From contig NZ_JWLC01000024.1 in NCBI RefSeq assembly GCF_000813745.1, positions 1 to 64,000 of the forward strand: DNA of 64,000 nucleotides. Reading direction: 5' to 3'. The position numbers were made by a program, and so were the translations under genes. Positions 16,649 through 25,885 of the stretch are shown in pieces (the first letter of the stretch is position 1; the number at the start of each line of letters is the position of its first letter). Origin of the DNA: Leisingera sp. ANG-M1. GTDB taxonomy: Bacteria; Pseudomonadota; Alphaproteobacteria; Rhodobacterales; Rhodobacteraceae. The notes beneath the pieces were generated by a model. That model was not told the origin of the DNA. It did no database searches and saw nothing but the letters and a program-made list of their open reading frames with translations.

Positions 16649-17377
16649 ATGACACAAATGTCCCTTGAAAACGTAACCATACAATTCGGGCCGTTCCGGG
16701 CGCTCACGGATCTGTCCTTTCAGATCGAGCGGGGCGAGATTCTGGGGGTGGCGGGCCCGAATGGCGCCGGTAAGTCAACCTTGATGAACGTGTGCACCGG
16801 CGGGCTGCACGCAAGCCGGGGCAGGGTGCTGTTCAATGGCAAGGACGTGACCGGGTTCAAACGCCACAGCCGCTGCGGGCTGGGAATTGCCCAGACGTTC
16901 CAGATCCCGACGCTGCTGTCGTCGGTGACGGTGGGGGAAAACCTTCTGGCCGGGCAGATGTTCGGCAGCGAGGCCCGGGGGTCAGCGCCGGATATCCCGA
17001 TCCAGGATATCCTCTACCTGACCCAGCTCGAGGACACGCTGAACCTTCCGGCGTCGCAGGCTGATCTTTTGACCCGCAAACGGATCATGCTGGGGGCGGC
17101 ACTGGCAACGGGGCCGGAAATCATCTTTATGGATGAACCGCTTGGCGGGCTGAACGCCGAGGAAATCGTCGAATTCCTGCAGGTGATCCGTCACGTCCGC
17201 GAGGAGCTGGGGATCACCATCGTGATGGTCGAGCACAAAACGCGGGCGCTGGCTGAGATCGCTGACCGCATCCTGATCATCAATTTCGGCGAGTTTGTGA
17301 TGCTGGACCGCCCCGAAGTGGTGCTGAACGACGACCATGTGGTCGAAATCTATCTTGGAAAGAAACACGATGCTTGA
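16649..17377 (+). CDS. livG: ABC importer ATPase, LivG type
   Basis: 242 residues. Walker A is 'GPNGAGKST'; 'RCGLGIAQTFQIPTLLSSVT' holds the Q-loop; Walker B is 'IIFMDEPLGGLN', followed by the H-loop 'VMVEHKT'. The signature region reads 'LTRKRIMLGAALAT', lacking the canonical LSGGQ, an unusual degeneration of the C-loop for LivG. It energises import with LivF, LivH and LivM. It overlaps livF by eight bases. Confidence 0.88.
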   Translation: MTQMSLENVTIQFGPFRALTDLSFQIERGEILGVAGPNGAGKSTLMNVCTGGLHASRGRVLFNGKDVTGFKRHSRCGLGIAQTFQIPTLLSSVTVGENLLAGQMFGSEARGSAPDIPIQDILYLTQLEDTLNLPASQADLLTRKRIMLGAALATGPEIIFMDEPLGGLNAEEIVEFLQVIRHVREELGITIVMVEHKTRALAEIADRILIINFGEFVMLDRPEVVLNDDHVVEIYLGKKHDA

Positions 17378-18044
17378 GGTGAACGGCGTCAACGCCTTCT
17401 ACAGCGATTTCCATGTGCTGCATGATGCATCGCTGCGCGTGAACAAGGGGGAGCTGGTTGCCGTGGCTGGGGCCAATGGCCATGGCAAAAGCACCCTTCT
17501 GAAGACGATTTGCGGGCTGGTGCCTGCAAAATCCGGCCAAATAACTTTTGACGGCCAGGACATTGCCGGTCGCAAGGCGCCGCATCTGGTTGGCCGGGGC
17601 CTGGTCTATGTGGCCGAAGACCGCCGCCTGTTTCCCGATATGACCGTGCTGGAGAACTTGCAGCTTGGCGCCTATCTGCCTGAAGCGCGCAGGCGGGAGA
17701 AAGATAACCTGGACCGCGTGTTCAGCCTGTATCCGCGCCTGGCGGAGCGCCGCGGCCAGCTGTGCCGCTCATTGTCCGGCGGCGAGGCGCAGATGGTGGC
17801 GCTGGGGCGGGGTCTGATGTCCAACCCGTCGCTTCTTGCCATTGACGAACCCTCTCTGGGACTGGCGCCGAACCTCACGGAAACCATGCTGCGCACCGTG
17901 TCACAGCTGAACCGCGAAGGGCTCACCGTGCTGCTGGTCGAACAAAGCCTGGCGCTGCTCGAAGGGATGATCGACCGGGTCTATTCCATTGAAGAGGGCG
18001 TGGTCACCGAAGCAGACAGCCGCAGCCTGCAGGAGGCTCTATGA
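17370..18044 (+). CDS. livF: ABC importer ATPase, LivF type
   Basis: 224 residues from ATG 17370, inside the end of livG. Walker A is 'GANGHGKST', the signature 'LSGGEAQMVALGRGL', Walker B 'LLAIDEPSLGLAP', and the H-loop sits in 'VLLVEQS' (Q replacing H is usual in LivF). It has the canonical LSGG that its partner LivG lacks. It overlaps livH by four bases. Confidence 0.9.
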   Translation: MLEVNGVNAFYSDFHVLHDASLRVNKGELVAVAGANGHGKSTLLKTICGLVPAKSGQITFDGQDIAGRKAPHLVGRGLVYVAEDRRLFPDMTVLENLQLGAYLPEARRREKDNLDRVFSLYPRLAERRGQLCRSLSGGEAQMVALGRGLMSNPSLLAIDEPSLGLAPNLTETMLRTVSQLNREGLTVLLVEQSLALLEGMIDRVYSIEEGVVTEADSRSLQEAL

Positions 18045-18913
18045 CACAGATCGTTGAAATCCTGCTGAGCGGGATCACCCAGGGGGCTGTCTATTGCGTT
18101 GTCGCAGTTGGCCTGTCGCTGGTTTACGGCGCCTCGCGCATTTTGAACTTTGCCCATGGCTCGCTCTATTCGCTGGGGGGCTTTCTGGCCTGGTTCCTGG
18201 TCGTAGGGCATTTCAACCTGCCTTTGTGGCTGGCAGTGCTGGTTGCCATCCCGATTCTGGCAGCGGCGGGCATCGGTATTGAACGGCTGATCATCCGGCC
18301 GCTGCGGGGCAGCGCAAACTGGAAGATCAACACCATTATGGTGACGCTGGGCCTCGCCTTCATCGTGGAAAACGGCCTGCAGCTGGTCTTTGGTCCCGGC
18401 ACCAAAACCATTCCGCCGTTCACCGAAGGCGTGCTGGAAATCGGCGGGATCACCCTGTCCTGGTACCGGATCTGGATCTTTGCCATATCCCTTGGGCTGG
18501 TCGCCGCGCTGGAATACTTCCTCTCTGCCACCCGCTATGGTCAGGCCGTCCGGGCGGTCAGCCAGGATATGCAGGGCGCCAATCAGGTGGGTGTGAACGT
18601 CAATCAGGTGTTTTCGCTGACCTTCGCCCTGTCGGTGGTGCTGACCGGAATCGCCGGGATCCTGCTGGCGCCGGTGTTCCTGGTTTCGCCGCTGGGTGGC
18701 TGGGCGCCGTTTCTCAAGGCCTTTGTGATCGTGGTTCTTGGCGGGCTGGGCAGTACTAAGGGTGCCTTTGTTGCCGCCTTCATCCTCGCGATCCTCGAGG
18801 CCTTTGTCATTTTCTACATCGGCCCGAGCTGGGCCATGCCGGCCTGGCTGGTGATGCTGATCGCCGTGCTGATGATCCGCCCCAAAGGCCTGTTCGGAGT
18901 CTGGGAGAACTAA
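18041..18913 (+). CDS. livH: ABC importer permease, LivH type
   Basis: 290 residues with about eight hydrophobic segments. 'LLSGITQGAVYCVVAVGLSL' at the N-terminus, 'YGASRILNFAHGSLYSLGGF' and 'VVLGGLGSTKGAFVAAFILA' are LivH family signatures. It is an inner-membrane channel subunit. ATGA overlap with livF indicates translational coupling; livM starts one base after the stop. Confidence 0.92.
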   Translation: MTQIVEILLSGITQGAVYCVVAVGLSLVYGASRILNFAHGSLYSLGGFLAWFLVVGHFNLPLWLAVLVAIPILAAAGIGIERLIIRPLRGSANWKINTIMVTLGLAFIVENGLQLVFGPGTKTIPPFTEGVLEIGGITLSWYRIWIFAISLGLVAALEYFLSATRYGQAVRAVSQDMQGANQVGVNVNQVFSLTFALSVVLTGIAGILLAPVFLVSPLGGWAPFLKAFVIVVLGGLGSTKGAFVAAFILAILEAFVIFYIGPSWAMPAWLVMLIAVLMIRPKGLFGVWEN

Positions 18914-18914
18914 G

Positions 18915-19910
18915 ATGGCTGACCGATCCGCATCAATTACGTCGCAATTCACCGGCGCCGGTCTGGGCCGCAGCAGCCTGATTTTCTGGGCGCTCGTCGG
19001 CGGGCTTGCCCTGCTGGGAGGGCTTCTGGGCGACAGCTATGTCCGGCACATTTTCATTCTGGTCTTTATCTGGTGCATCGTGATCGCCAGCTGGGATCTG
19101 ATTCTGGGCTATGCCGGGATTTTCAACTACGCGCAGCTCGTGTTCTTTGCCTTTGGCGCCTATGGCTCGGCGATGCTGTCGATCTATGCCGGGCTGACCC
19201 CGCTCTTGGCCATTGGCGCTGCCGCGCTGGTCGGTGCCGGGATCGGGGTGCTGGTGGCCGTGCCCAGCCTGCGGCTGAAAGGCGAATATGTGGCGCTCTT
19301 TACCTTTGCGGTGCATCTGGCGCTGCCGCCTCTGATCCAGCAGGGCAGAGCCATCGGCATGGGTGGCAACACCGGACTGCTGGGAATCCCCTGGCTCAAC
19401 CTTTTCGGCTTCCAAGTGTCCTCCATCGACAAGCTGACCTGGTACTGGGTGTCTCTCGCCTTCGGCGCCGTCTGTGTCTATCTGATCTATTTCGTCATTC
19501 TGCGCGGGCGCATGGGGCTGGCCTTCATCGCGATGCGGGACGCCGAAACATTCGCTCAGGCAATCGGGGTGAATGAGTATAAATACAAGCTGCTGGCCTT
19601 TGTCGTTTCGGCGGTTTTCACGGCCGTCGCCGGAGGGATCTATGCGCATTACACCTCTGTGGTGACACCCAAGGTGCTGGGGACAGAGTTCTTCCTGATG
19701 GCAATGGTCATGCTGGCGATTGGCGGCATGGGGCGCTTTCCCGGGGCCATAGCCGGGGTGTTTACCGTGGTCATAGGGAACGAGCTGCTGCGCAGCTTCG
19801 ATGACTACCGGCTGCTGCTGCTCGGGGTGGCCGTGGTGGTTACGGTGATTTTCTTCCCGGAAGGCGTGGCCGGTGCCTTCAAGCCCAAGCCGCCTGAAAA
19901 GGCTGAGTAA
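18915..19910 (+). CDS. livM: ABC importer permease, LivM type
   Basis: 331 residues with roughly ten membrane segments. 'ASWDLILGYAGIFNYAQLVF' and 'MVMLAIGGMGRFPGAIAGVF' are the LivM family motifs, and the Pro/Lys-rich tail 'KPKPPEKAE' is cytoplasmic. It pairs with LivH. A strong terminator follows 46 bp after the stop, ending the transporter unit. Confidence 0.92.
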   Translation: MADRSASITSQFTGAGLGRSSLIFWALVGGLALLGGLLGDSYVRHIFILVFIWCIVIASWDLILGYAGIFNYAQLVFFAFGAYGSAMLSIYAGLTPLLAIGAAALVGAGIGVLVAVPSLRLKGEYVALFTFAVHLALPPLIQQGRAIGMGGNTGLLGIPWLNLFGFQVSSIDKLTWYWVSLAFGAVCVYLIYFVILRGRMGLAFIAMRDAETFAQAIGVNEYKYKLLAFVVSAVFTAVAGGIYAHYTSVVTPKVLGTEFFLMAMVMLAIGGMGRFPGAIAGVFTVVIGNELLRSFDDYRLLLLGVAVVVTVIFFPEGVAGAFKPKPPEKAE

Positions 19911-19956
19911 CTGGCCTGCGTCCCTGGCATTCGGCCTTAGGACGATACAACAGACA

Positions 19957-19991
19957 CACGGTGCGGAGCGGCTGTCTCCGCACCGTGTTTT
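19957..19991 (+). terminator. Strong intrinsic terminator after livM
   Basis: A perfect 12-bp stem, CACGGTGCGGAG (19957-19968) with CTCCGCACCGTG (19976-19987), a seven-base loop, then TTTTG. It separates the Liv-type importer from the amidase. The rest of the 300-bp gap to 20211 shows no gene; the amidase promoter should lie there. Confidence 0.85.
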
Positions 19992-20211
19992 GTGCTTTTG
20001 ACAGCCAGTCTGCGCCGGTTTTCCAGCTTGCACCGGTCAGCAAATTTCACGGCAACAAGCAAACCTGTTACTCATTGTTTTTGTTGTGGAAAACCTCTTC
20101 ACCCATGGCCTGAGCTTTTCTCAGTTGTTGGAATCCCCAGCTCCGCCATCCTGTTGGCAAGCCGGGCCGGAAACTGCCGGTACCGGGCACATCAACGGGA
20201 GGAGTTGAAAC

Positions 20212-21684
20212 ATGGCAGACCTTGCCAAGCTGAGCGCAACCGAAACAGCGCTTGCCATCCGCGAGCGGCGTGTCTCCGCGTCAGAGGTCATGGAGGCCGC
20301 GATTGCGCGGATCGAAGCGGGCAACGAAAAACTGAACGCGTTTGTCTTTACCGCCTTTGACGAGGCGCGGGATGCCGCCAAGGCCGCAGACGAGGCTGTC
20401 GCCCGCGGCGATGAGCTGGGTGCGCTGCATGGTGTGCCGACTGCGATGAAAGACCTGTTTGACTTCAAACCGGGCTGGCCGAGCACTTTGGGAGGTATTC
20501 CGCAGCTCAAGAACAACATTGCCGACATGAAATGCGGCTTCGTTGAGAGCATGGAAGCAGCAGGCGCTATCTTTGTCGGCAAGACCAACAGCCCGGCAAT
20601 GGGCTATCGCGGCACCACGGACAACGCGGCCTTTGGCCCGACTGCCAACCCGTTTGACACCAACCGCAATGCCGGCGGCTCGTCGGGCGGTTCCGCCGCC
20701 GCGGTTGCCGCAGGCATGCTGCCGGTTGCCGAGGGCACCGACGGCGGCGGGTCGATCCGAATTCCAGCCGCATGGACCAACACCGTCGGCTACCGGGCCT
20801 CGGCAGGCCGCACGCCGCTGCTGGTGCGCCCGAATGCTTTTGCCAACACGCTGCCCTACATCTTTGAAGGCACCATCACCCGCAATGTCGAGGATGCGAT
20901 CCTGTCGCTGGGTATTCTGCAAGGTGCGCATCCCGGCGACCCGAACTGCCACCAGATGGTCAACGACTTCTCGGATGCAGCCCTGCGCGGCATCAAGGGG
21001 ATGAAGATCGGCTATAGCCCGGACCTGGATGTCTTCCCGATCGAAGGCGAGGTGAGCGACGTCGTCGCTGATGCTGTCAAAGTGTTCGAACAGGCTGGCG
21101 CCGAAGTGGAAGAGATCAAGATCGGCCTGACCCGAGACCAGCGCGAATACAGCGACATCTGGTGCCGCCTGTTTGTGCCGATCATGCGCCACAGCTTTGA
21201 CGCCATCAAGGCTTCAGGTCTTGACCTGCTGTCCGAAGAGCATCGCCATGGACTGGCGCCCGACCTGCTTGACTGGGTGGAGCGCGTCGGGCCGGGCTAC
21301 AGCGCGGATGATCTCTACCGCGACCTCTCTGTCCGTTCGGAAGTGTTCGATGCCTACCAGGCCACTTTTGCGAAATACGACCTGATCGTTTCACCCACGG
21401 TGAGCGCGATGCCGGTCAAGAACACCGCGGATGGCAACACCAAAGGCCCCAGCGAAATCAACGGTGTGGAAATTGATCCGCTGATCGGCTGGTGCCCGAC
21501 TTTCCTGACCAACTTCACCGGCCACCCGTCTGTGTCGGTTCCCGCGGGCCTGGGTGCTTCCGGCTTGCCGGTTGGCCTGCACATTGCCGGACGCCGCCAA
21601 GCCGACGGCGACGTGCTGGCTGCCGCTGCGGTCTTTGAACGCCTGCGCCCGTGGGCGCAGCACTACAGCCGGATTGCCCTCTAA
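20212..21684 (+). CDS. Amidase-signature family amidase
   Basis: 490 residues; an AACGGGAGGAG site precedes ATG 20212. The triad is visible as K80 ('AMKDLFDF'), S157 ('GGSSGGSAAAVAAG') and S181 ('GTDGGGSIRIPA'). There is no signal peptide, so it acts in the cytoplasm on an imported amide. It differs clearly from the amidase at 8617-9909 in length and sequence, so the island holds two distinct amidases. It lies between the Liv-type and Rbs-type importers and upstream of a small secreted protein. The substrate is unknown. Confidence 0.88.
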   Translation: MADLAKLSATETALAIRERRVSASEVMEAAIARIEAGNEKLNAFVFTAFDEARDAAKAADEAVARGDELGALHGVPTAMKDLFDFKPGWPSTLGGIPQLKNNIADMKCGFVESMEAAGAIFVGKTNSPAMGYRGTTDNAAFGPTANPFDTNRNAGGSSGGSAAAVAAGMLPVAEGTDGGGSIRIPAAWTNTVGYRASAGRTPLLVRPNAFANTLPYIFEGTITRNVEDAILSLGILQGAHPGDPNCHQMVNDFSDAALRGIKGMKIGYSPDLDVFPIEGEVSDVVADAVKVFEQAGAEVEEIKIGLTRDQREYSDIWCRLFVPIMRHSFDAIKASGLDLLSEEHRHGLAPDLLDWVERVGPGYSADDLYRDLSVRSEVFDAYQATFAKYDLIVSPTVSAMPVKNTADGNTKGPSEINGVEIDPLIGWCPTFLTNFTGHPSVSVPAGLGASGLPVGLHIAGRRQADGDVLAAAAVFERLRPWAQHYSRIAL

Positions 21685-21774
21685 CGGTCCGGACTGCCTC
21701 TAGGGCCGGATCCCACACGCTGGCGACCCCGCGGCGTGCCGGCCGCCTTTTGCCCAACCAACAGGAGAATACCA

Positions 21775-22158
21775 ATGAAAATGCTGAAATCTCTAGCGCT
21801 TGCCGCTGCCATGACTGTGACCGCCGCCGCCGGCGCCATGGCAGAGGCGCTGCCGATCAACAAGGCAGTTGTTGTCGAATATCTTGAGTTCAACCTGATC
21901 GACGGCGCCAACCCGGATGCGTTCCTGCGCGAAACCCTGGCCATGGACGAAGTGCTGGAAGGCTATGACGGGTTCGTTGCCCGCCACCTGGCCAGAAACA
22001 CCGATGGCTCCTGGGTCGAGGTTGTTTACTGGACCTCGCAGGAAGATGCCGAAGCGGCCCTGCCGCGATTTGTCGAAGACCCGCGCACCAAGGGTTTCCT
22101 GGCGCTGGTCAACGGCGACTCGCTGTCGGTGAAATACTCGAACCTCTTTGAATTCTGA
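21775..22158 (+). CDS. Small secreted protein, dimeric alpha/beta-barrel-like (paralog of 31733-32125)
   Basis: 127 residues from ATG 21775 with AGGAGA at 21763. A Sec signal peptide (MKMLKS, cleavage near 'AMA-EA') leads to a mature domain of about 100 residues. The pattern 'AVVVEYLEFNL', 'GYDGFVARHLARNTDGSWVE', 'VVYWTSQEDAEAALPRF' resembles antibiotic-biosynthesis-monooxygenase-like (ABM) ferredoxin folds, here exported to the periplasm. A clear paralog is encoded 10 kb away, also after a hydrolase gene. No Cys or metal motif is evident. The function is unknown; ligand binding or carrying for the adjacent importer is a guess. Confidence 0.75.
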   Translation: MKMLKSLALAAAMTVTAAAGAMAEALPINKAVVVEYLEFNLIDGANPDAFLRETLAMDEVLEGYDGFVARHLARNTDGSWVEVVYWTSQEDAEAALPRFVEDPRTKGFLALVNGDSLSVKYSNLFEF

Positions 22159-22251
22159 ACCGGCCGCCGGGCGGGGTCTGCTGATCCCGCCCAAATCAAG
22201 AGCTGCCGCCAAAGGCAGCCGTCCGCAGCCCGCAAACAACAGGGAAATCCA

Positions 22252-23256
22252 ATGAAGACCATCACAAAAAAACTGGCCCTTGCGATCGGCCTTGCCGCTG
22301 GCACGCTGGCTCAGGCCGATGAGGTCAAAGAAGTCACCATCAAACAGATCCGGGAAGCCGCAGCGGATGCCTGCGCCGGCGGCCAAACCTACCAGGTGGC
22401 CTACAGCCACTCGGTTTCAGAGGTTGCAATCGTCAAGCAGGTGCGCCGGTTTGCCGATGAACGCGCCGCTCAGCTGGGGTGCGTGACTGTCCTGCATGAC
22501 AACACACAGGCCAATAATCTGGAGCAGCAGATCAATGCGATCCAGGGCTGGATCACTCTTGGCGTTGACGCCATCGTTGTTCTGCCGATTGAGCCCACAG
22601 CTTTGCAGCCGCTGCAGCGCCAGGCCCAGGCGCAGGGGATCAGGTGGCTGACATACTTGGGCAAAATGGACGGGTCGGATGGCTTTGTCGGCTTTGATCA
22701 CGCCCAGTCCGGCCAGATCGTGGCTCAGGCAGCCGTTGATTGGGCCAAGGAAAACGGTGTGACCGATGCCAAGGCGCTTGTGACCACGCTGACTCCGCTG
22801 CCCTCGCTTGCCCCGCGCTGGACCGAGGTGATCCGGATCTTCTCGGAAAATGGTATTGAGGTGGTGTCGGAACAGGACGCGGCTGATCAGACCAACGGCC
22901 TGCGGGTTGCGGAAACGGTCCTGCAGCAGCATCCGGATCTGGATATCATCATCGGCATGGCAGATGACGCGGCGGTTGGCGCCATGCGGGCGATCAAACT
23001 GGCAGATGCAGATGCGGACGCGATGTTTGTCGGCGGCCAGGACGGCTCTCTGGAAGGGCTGAGTGCAGTGAACGAGGGCGGGGCTTACCGGGCCTCCGCG
23101 GCGATCCTGATCAATGAACTGGGCGCCAATATCGTTGATCTAGCACTGAATGCCGTGCGCGAGAAAGGGCCGAGCTTTGCCTACACGCCCACTGTGCTGG
23201 CCAGCAAGGCCGACCAGCCGCTGCTGAACTTCCTTCTTTCGAATTACGAAAACTGA
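22252..23256 (+). CDS. Periplasmic sugar-type (RbsB-like) substrate-binding protein
   Basis: 334 residues with a short signal peptide ending near 'LAQA-DE'. 'YQVAYSHSVSEVAIVKQVRR', 'NTQANNLEQQINAIQGWITL' and 'GVDAIVVLPIEPTALQPLQR' are the Peripla_BP_4 (ribose-type) fold. The first binding protein of a full Rbs-type cassette. The ligand may be a sugar, nucleoside or polyol, and the domain family also serves non-sugar ligands. Its stop overlaps a possible ATG of the ATPase gene. Confidence 0.88.
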   Translation: MKTITKKLALAIGLAAGTLAQADEVKEVTIKQIREAAADACAGGQTYQVAYSHSVSEVAIVKQVRRFADERAAQLGCVTVLHDNTQANNLEQQINAIQGWITLGVDAIVVLPIEPTALQPLQRQAQAQGIRWLTYLGKMDGSDGFVGFDHAQSGQIVAQAAVDWAKENGVTDAKALVTTLTPLPSLAPRWTEVIRIFSENGIEVVSEQDAADQTNGLRVAETVLQQHPDLDIIIGMADDAAVGAMRAIKLADADADAMFVGGQDGSLEGLSAVNEGGAYRASAAILINELGANIVDLALNAVREKGPSFAYTPTVLASKADQPLLNFLLSNYEN

Positions 23257-23282
23257 TGCGTGGAACCGGCAAGGAGGCGGAA

Positions 23283-24836
23283 ATGCGTCTTGAAGTGAAG
23301 GATCTTCGCAAATCCTATGGCTCTGTTGCCGTACTCAAAGGGGTGGACCTGCAGGTCGAGGCCGGAAAAGTTCTGGCATTCCTGGGAGCAAATGGCGCAG
23401 GCAAATCCACTCTGCTGAACTGCATCAGCGGAGCGCAGGACGCGGACAAGGGCGATATTCTTGCGGGTGGAGCTTCCTTGCGCGATGCCACGCCGCGGCA
23501 GGTGCAGAACCTGGGCGTGGCGATCATCTATCAGCACTTTCAGGTCTTTGAAGGGCTGACCGTTGCCGAGAACATCTTTCTTGGACATGAAATCAAGCGC
23601 GGCGGCAGGGTGGACCGCCGCGCCCAGAACGGCAAGGCGCGGGAGCTGCTTGCGCGGCTTGGGGTTTCAGGTATCAATCCGCGGGCCGAACTTGGAACGC
23701 TGGGCGTCGGCGAGCGCAAGGTGGTGGAAATCGCGCGTGCGCTGCGGCTGAAACCCAGGTTTCTCATTCTTGATGAGCCGACGGCCTCGCTCTCTGACAA
23801 GGAGGCCAAGGCGCTGCATGCGGTGATCCGGCAGGCGGTTGCCAAGGACGGGATCGGAGTCATCTACGTCACGCATTTTCTGGATGAAATCCACAAGGTC
23901 GCGGATCAGGTCACCATCCTGCGGGACGGGCGTATCCTTTGGACACGGCCGGTGGAGGAGGTGACCATCGCCGACATGACGGATGCAATTTCCCCGGATG
24001 CGCTTTTGAAGGGGATAGAAAGGCCTGGCTTCACGCCCAGTGGTCCCGCTGTCTTGAAGATGGATGGTTTGAGCACCGGATTTGTCGGGCCTGTCAGCGC
24101 CGAACTGCGGGCAGGCGAGGTTCTTGGCATCTACGGGCTGATGGGGGCGGGCAGAACCGAACTGCTGGAATGCCTGTCAGGTGCTGCGCCGAAATCCAGC
24201 GGCCGGATAGAGCTCGACGGGCAGGATGTCAGCTTTGCTGCGCCGCGCGAGGCGTTGTCGCAGGGTGTCGCCCTGGTGGCCAGCGACCGCAAGGAGCAGA
24301 GCCTGTTTGCCAGTTTTGCTGCTGTCGAAAACCTGCTTGTGCCGCACTTCGGACGCTCGCCGATGCCGCGGCTGCTGCGCGATTTCCGCCGCGAAGGCCG
24401 GGAGTTCGAACGCGCCGCCCGCCGGCTGAACATCCAGCCGCCCAACCCGCGACTGCAGGGGCAACGGTTCAGCGGCGGCAATGCGCAGAAGATCATGGTG
24501 GGCCGCTGGCTGGTCGAAGGGACAGGGCTGAAGCTGCTGCTGCTGGATGAGCCGACCCAGGGCGTCGACATTGGCGCCCGGCACGAGCTCTACGAGGCCC
24601 TGGCGGATGTGAAGCGCAAGGGCACGGCAGTCGCGGTGGCCTCGTCGGACGCGACCGAGATCTGTTTGCTGGCCGACAAGGTGCTGGTGCTGGGCCGCGG
24701 CAGGCAAGTGGCCCTGATCGACAACCCGCAGGATGAAGAAATGCTGATCGAGCTGGCTCACCGCGCAGAGCACAGCGCGCAACAGGATCCAGCGGCTGCA
24801 GAGCCTGAAGCAAAGGAAATGGAATTGACGCAATGA
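23283..24836 (+). CDS. Sugar-type ABC ATPase with two nucleotide-binding domains (RbsA/MglA-like)
   Basis: 517 residues from ATG 23283, preceded by AAGGAGGCGG; an upstream ATG at 23256 would overlap the previous stop but lacks a ribosome site. Domain 1 has Walker A 'GANGAGKST', a signature 'LGVGERKVVEIARAL' and Walker B 'FLILDEPTASL'. Domain 2 has the degenerate P-loop 'GLMGAGRTE' and the signature 'FSGGNAQKIMVGRWL', the normal asymmetry of this family. It energises the Rbs-type permease. Four-base overlap with the permease gene. Confidence 0.9.
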   Translation: MRLEVKDLRKSYGSVAVLKGVDLQVEAGKVLAFLGANGAGKSTLLNCISGAQDADKGDILAGGASLRDATPRQVQNLGVAIIYQHFQVFEGLTVAENIFLGHEIKRGGRVDRRAQNGKARELLARLGVSGINPRAELGTLGVGERKVVEIARALRLKPRFLILDEPTASLSDKEAKALHAVIRQAVAKDGIGVIYVTHFLDEIHKVADQVTILRDGRILWTRPVEEVTIADMTDAISPDALLKGIERPGFTPSGPAVLKMDGLSTGFVGPVSAELRAGEVLGIYGLMGAGRTELLECLSGAAPKSSGRIELDGQDVSFAAPREALSQGVALVASDRKEQSLFASFAAVENLLVPHFGRSPMPRLLRDFRREGREFERAARRLNIQPPNPRLQGQRFSGGNAQKIMVGRWLVEGTGLKLLLLDEPTQGVDIGARHELYEALADVKRKGTAVAVASSDATEICLLADKVLVLGRGRQVALIDNPQDEEMLIELAHRAEHSAQQDPAAAEPEAKEMELTQ

Positions 24837-25816
24837 CAGATACCGGACTGACACGGGCCGCGGCGGCGGCTGACGAAAAAGCCGAACGCGACTGGTTCGA
24901 GATCGCGGTGGCGGCCGCATTGCCGGCAGCCATCGCCCTGCTGGCGCTGTTCTTCTATGTAAAAGCGCCGGTCTTCATGACCGCCAACAACTGGATCGCG
25001 ATCTCGGTGCAAGTGTCAGCGCTGATGACGATTTCCATTCCTTTCGCCATGCTGCTGATGGCTGGCAAGATCGACCTGTCTGTCGGCTCCACCCTGGCGC
25101 TTTGCGGTGTTGTTGCCGGGCTCAGCTTTGAACCTTTGGGGATTACAGGCGCGGTGCTGCTCACCTTGGCTGTTGGAACAGGCGCGGGGCTGATCAATGG
25201 GGTGCTTGTGTCGTCAATCGGGATGTCCCCGATCATTGTGACCTTGGGCACGCTGACCCTCATCCGCGGGCTGGCCCAATGGCTGGCGCCGAACCCGATC
25301 TTCGGTTTTCCGGAGGAATTCCTGGTCATCGGCTACGAGCGGATCTTCGGCCTTCCGGTCCTGACCTGGATCATGCTTGCAGTCATCGCTCTTGGGGCGG
25401 CGGTCATGGCCCTGCTGCCTATCGGCCCGCAGATTGTGGCGCTGGGGGTGAACCGGCGGGCGGCTTTCCTGGTCGGCCTCAGGGTCAAGGCCATTGGCGT
25501 GGGTCTGTATGCAGCCACTGGCTTCTTTGTGGCGGTTGCGGCACTGATGAGCATTTCGCGGATCAACTCGGCCCCCGCCGGCACCCTGGGCATCGGGGTT
25601 GAGCTTAGTGTTCTGACGGCGGTTCTGCTGGGCGGTATCCCTTTTACCGGCGGCAAGGGCTCGGTCCTGCGGGTCGTGCTCGGTGTCTGGCTGCTGGGGA
25701 TGCTGTCGAACGGGCTGATTCTGATGAATGTGCCAACTGAATTGAGTCTCATGACAACTGGTATCGTTTTGGTTGTGGCGGCCGGTTTGGACGTATTGCG
25801 TGCGAGGCGCGGCTAA
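24833..25816 (+). CDS. Sugar-type ABC permease (RbsC-like)
   Basis: 327 residues with eight to ten membrane segments. 'MLLMAGKIDLSVGSTLALCG' and 'TLGTLTLIRGLAQWL' are the BPD_transp_2 family marks, and 'ELSVLTAVLLGGIPFTGGKG' is the C-terminal EAA-like loop. It probably works as a homodimer with the two-domain ATPase. It is the last gene of the cassette, followed by a hairpin at 25832. Confidence 0.9.
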   Translation: MTDTGLTRAAAAADEKAERDWFEIAVAAALPAAIALLALFFYVKAPVFMTANNWIAISVQVSALMTISIPFAMLLMAGKIDLSVGSTLALCGVVAGLSFEPLGITGAVLLTLAVGTGAGLINGVLVSSIGMSPIIVTLGTLTLIRGLAQWLAPNPIFGFPEEFLVIGYERIFGLPVLTWIMLAVIALGAAVMALLPIGPQIVALGVNRRAAFLVGLRVKAIGVGLYAATGFFVAVAALMSISRINSAPAGTLGIGVELSVLTAVLLGGIPFTGGKGSVLRVVLGVWLLGMLSNGLILMNVPTELSLMTTGIVLVVAAGLDVLRARRG

Positions 25817-25831
25817 CTCCAGACTGAACCT

Positions 25832-25861
25832 GCAGGCCTCTTCCGCGCGGGAGGGGCCTGC
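25832..25861 (+). terminator. Hairpin after the Rbs-type cassette
   Basis: GCAGGCC (25832-25838) pairs with GGCCTGC (25855-25861). No clear T-run follows (CCCCTTG), so it may be a weak terminator. It lies just before the ribosome site of the LysR gene. Confidence 0.5.
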
Positions 25862-25885
25862 CCCTTGAAAAGAGAGGTTCACGCC

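Noticed and set aside
23256-23282. ATG at 23256 overlapping the binding-protein stop as start of the Rbs-type ATPase
   Set aside because: The ATG at 23283 has a strong AAGGAGGCGG site and matches the usual N-terminus of the family; the upstream one has no ribosome site.
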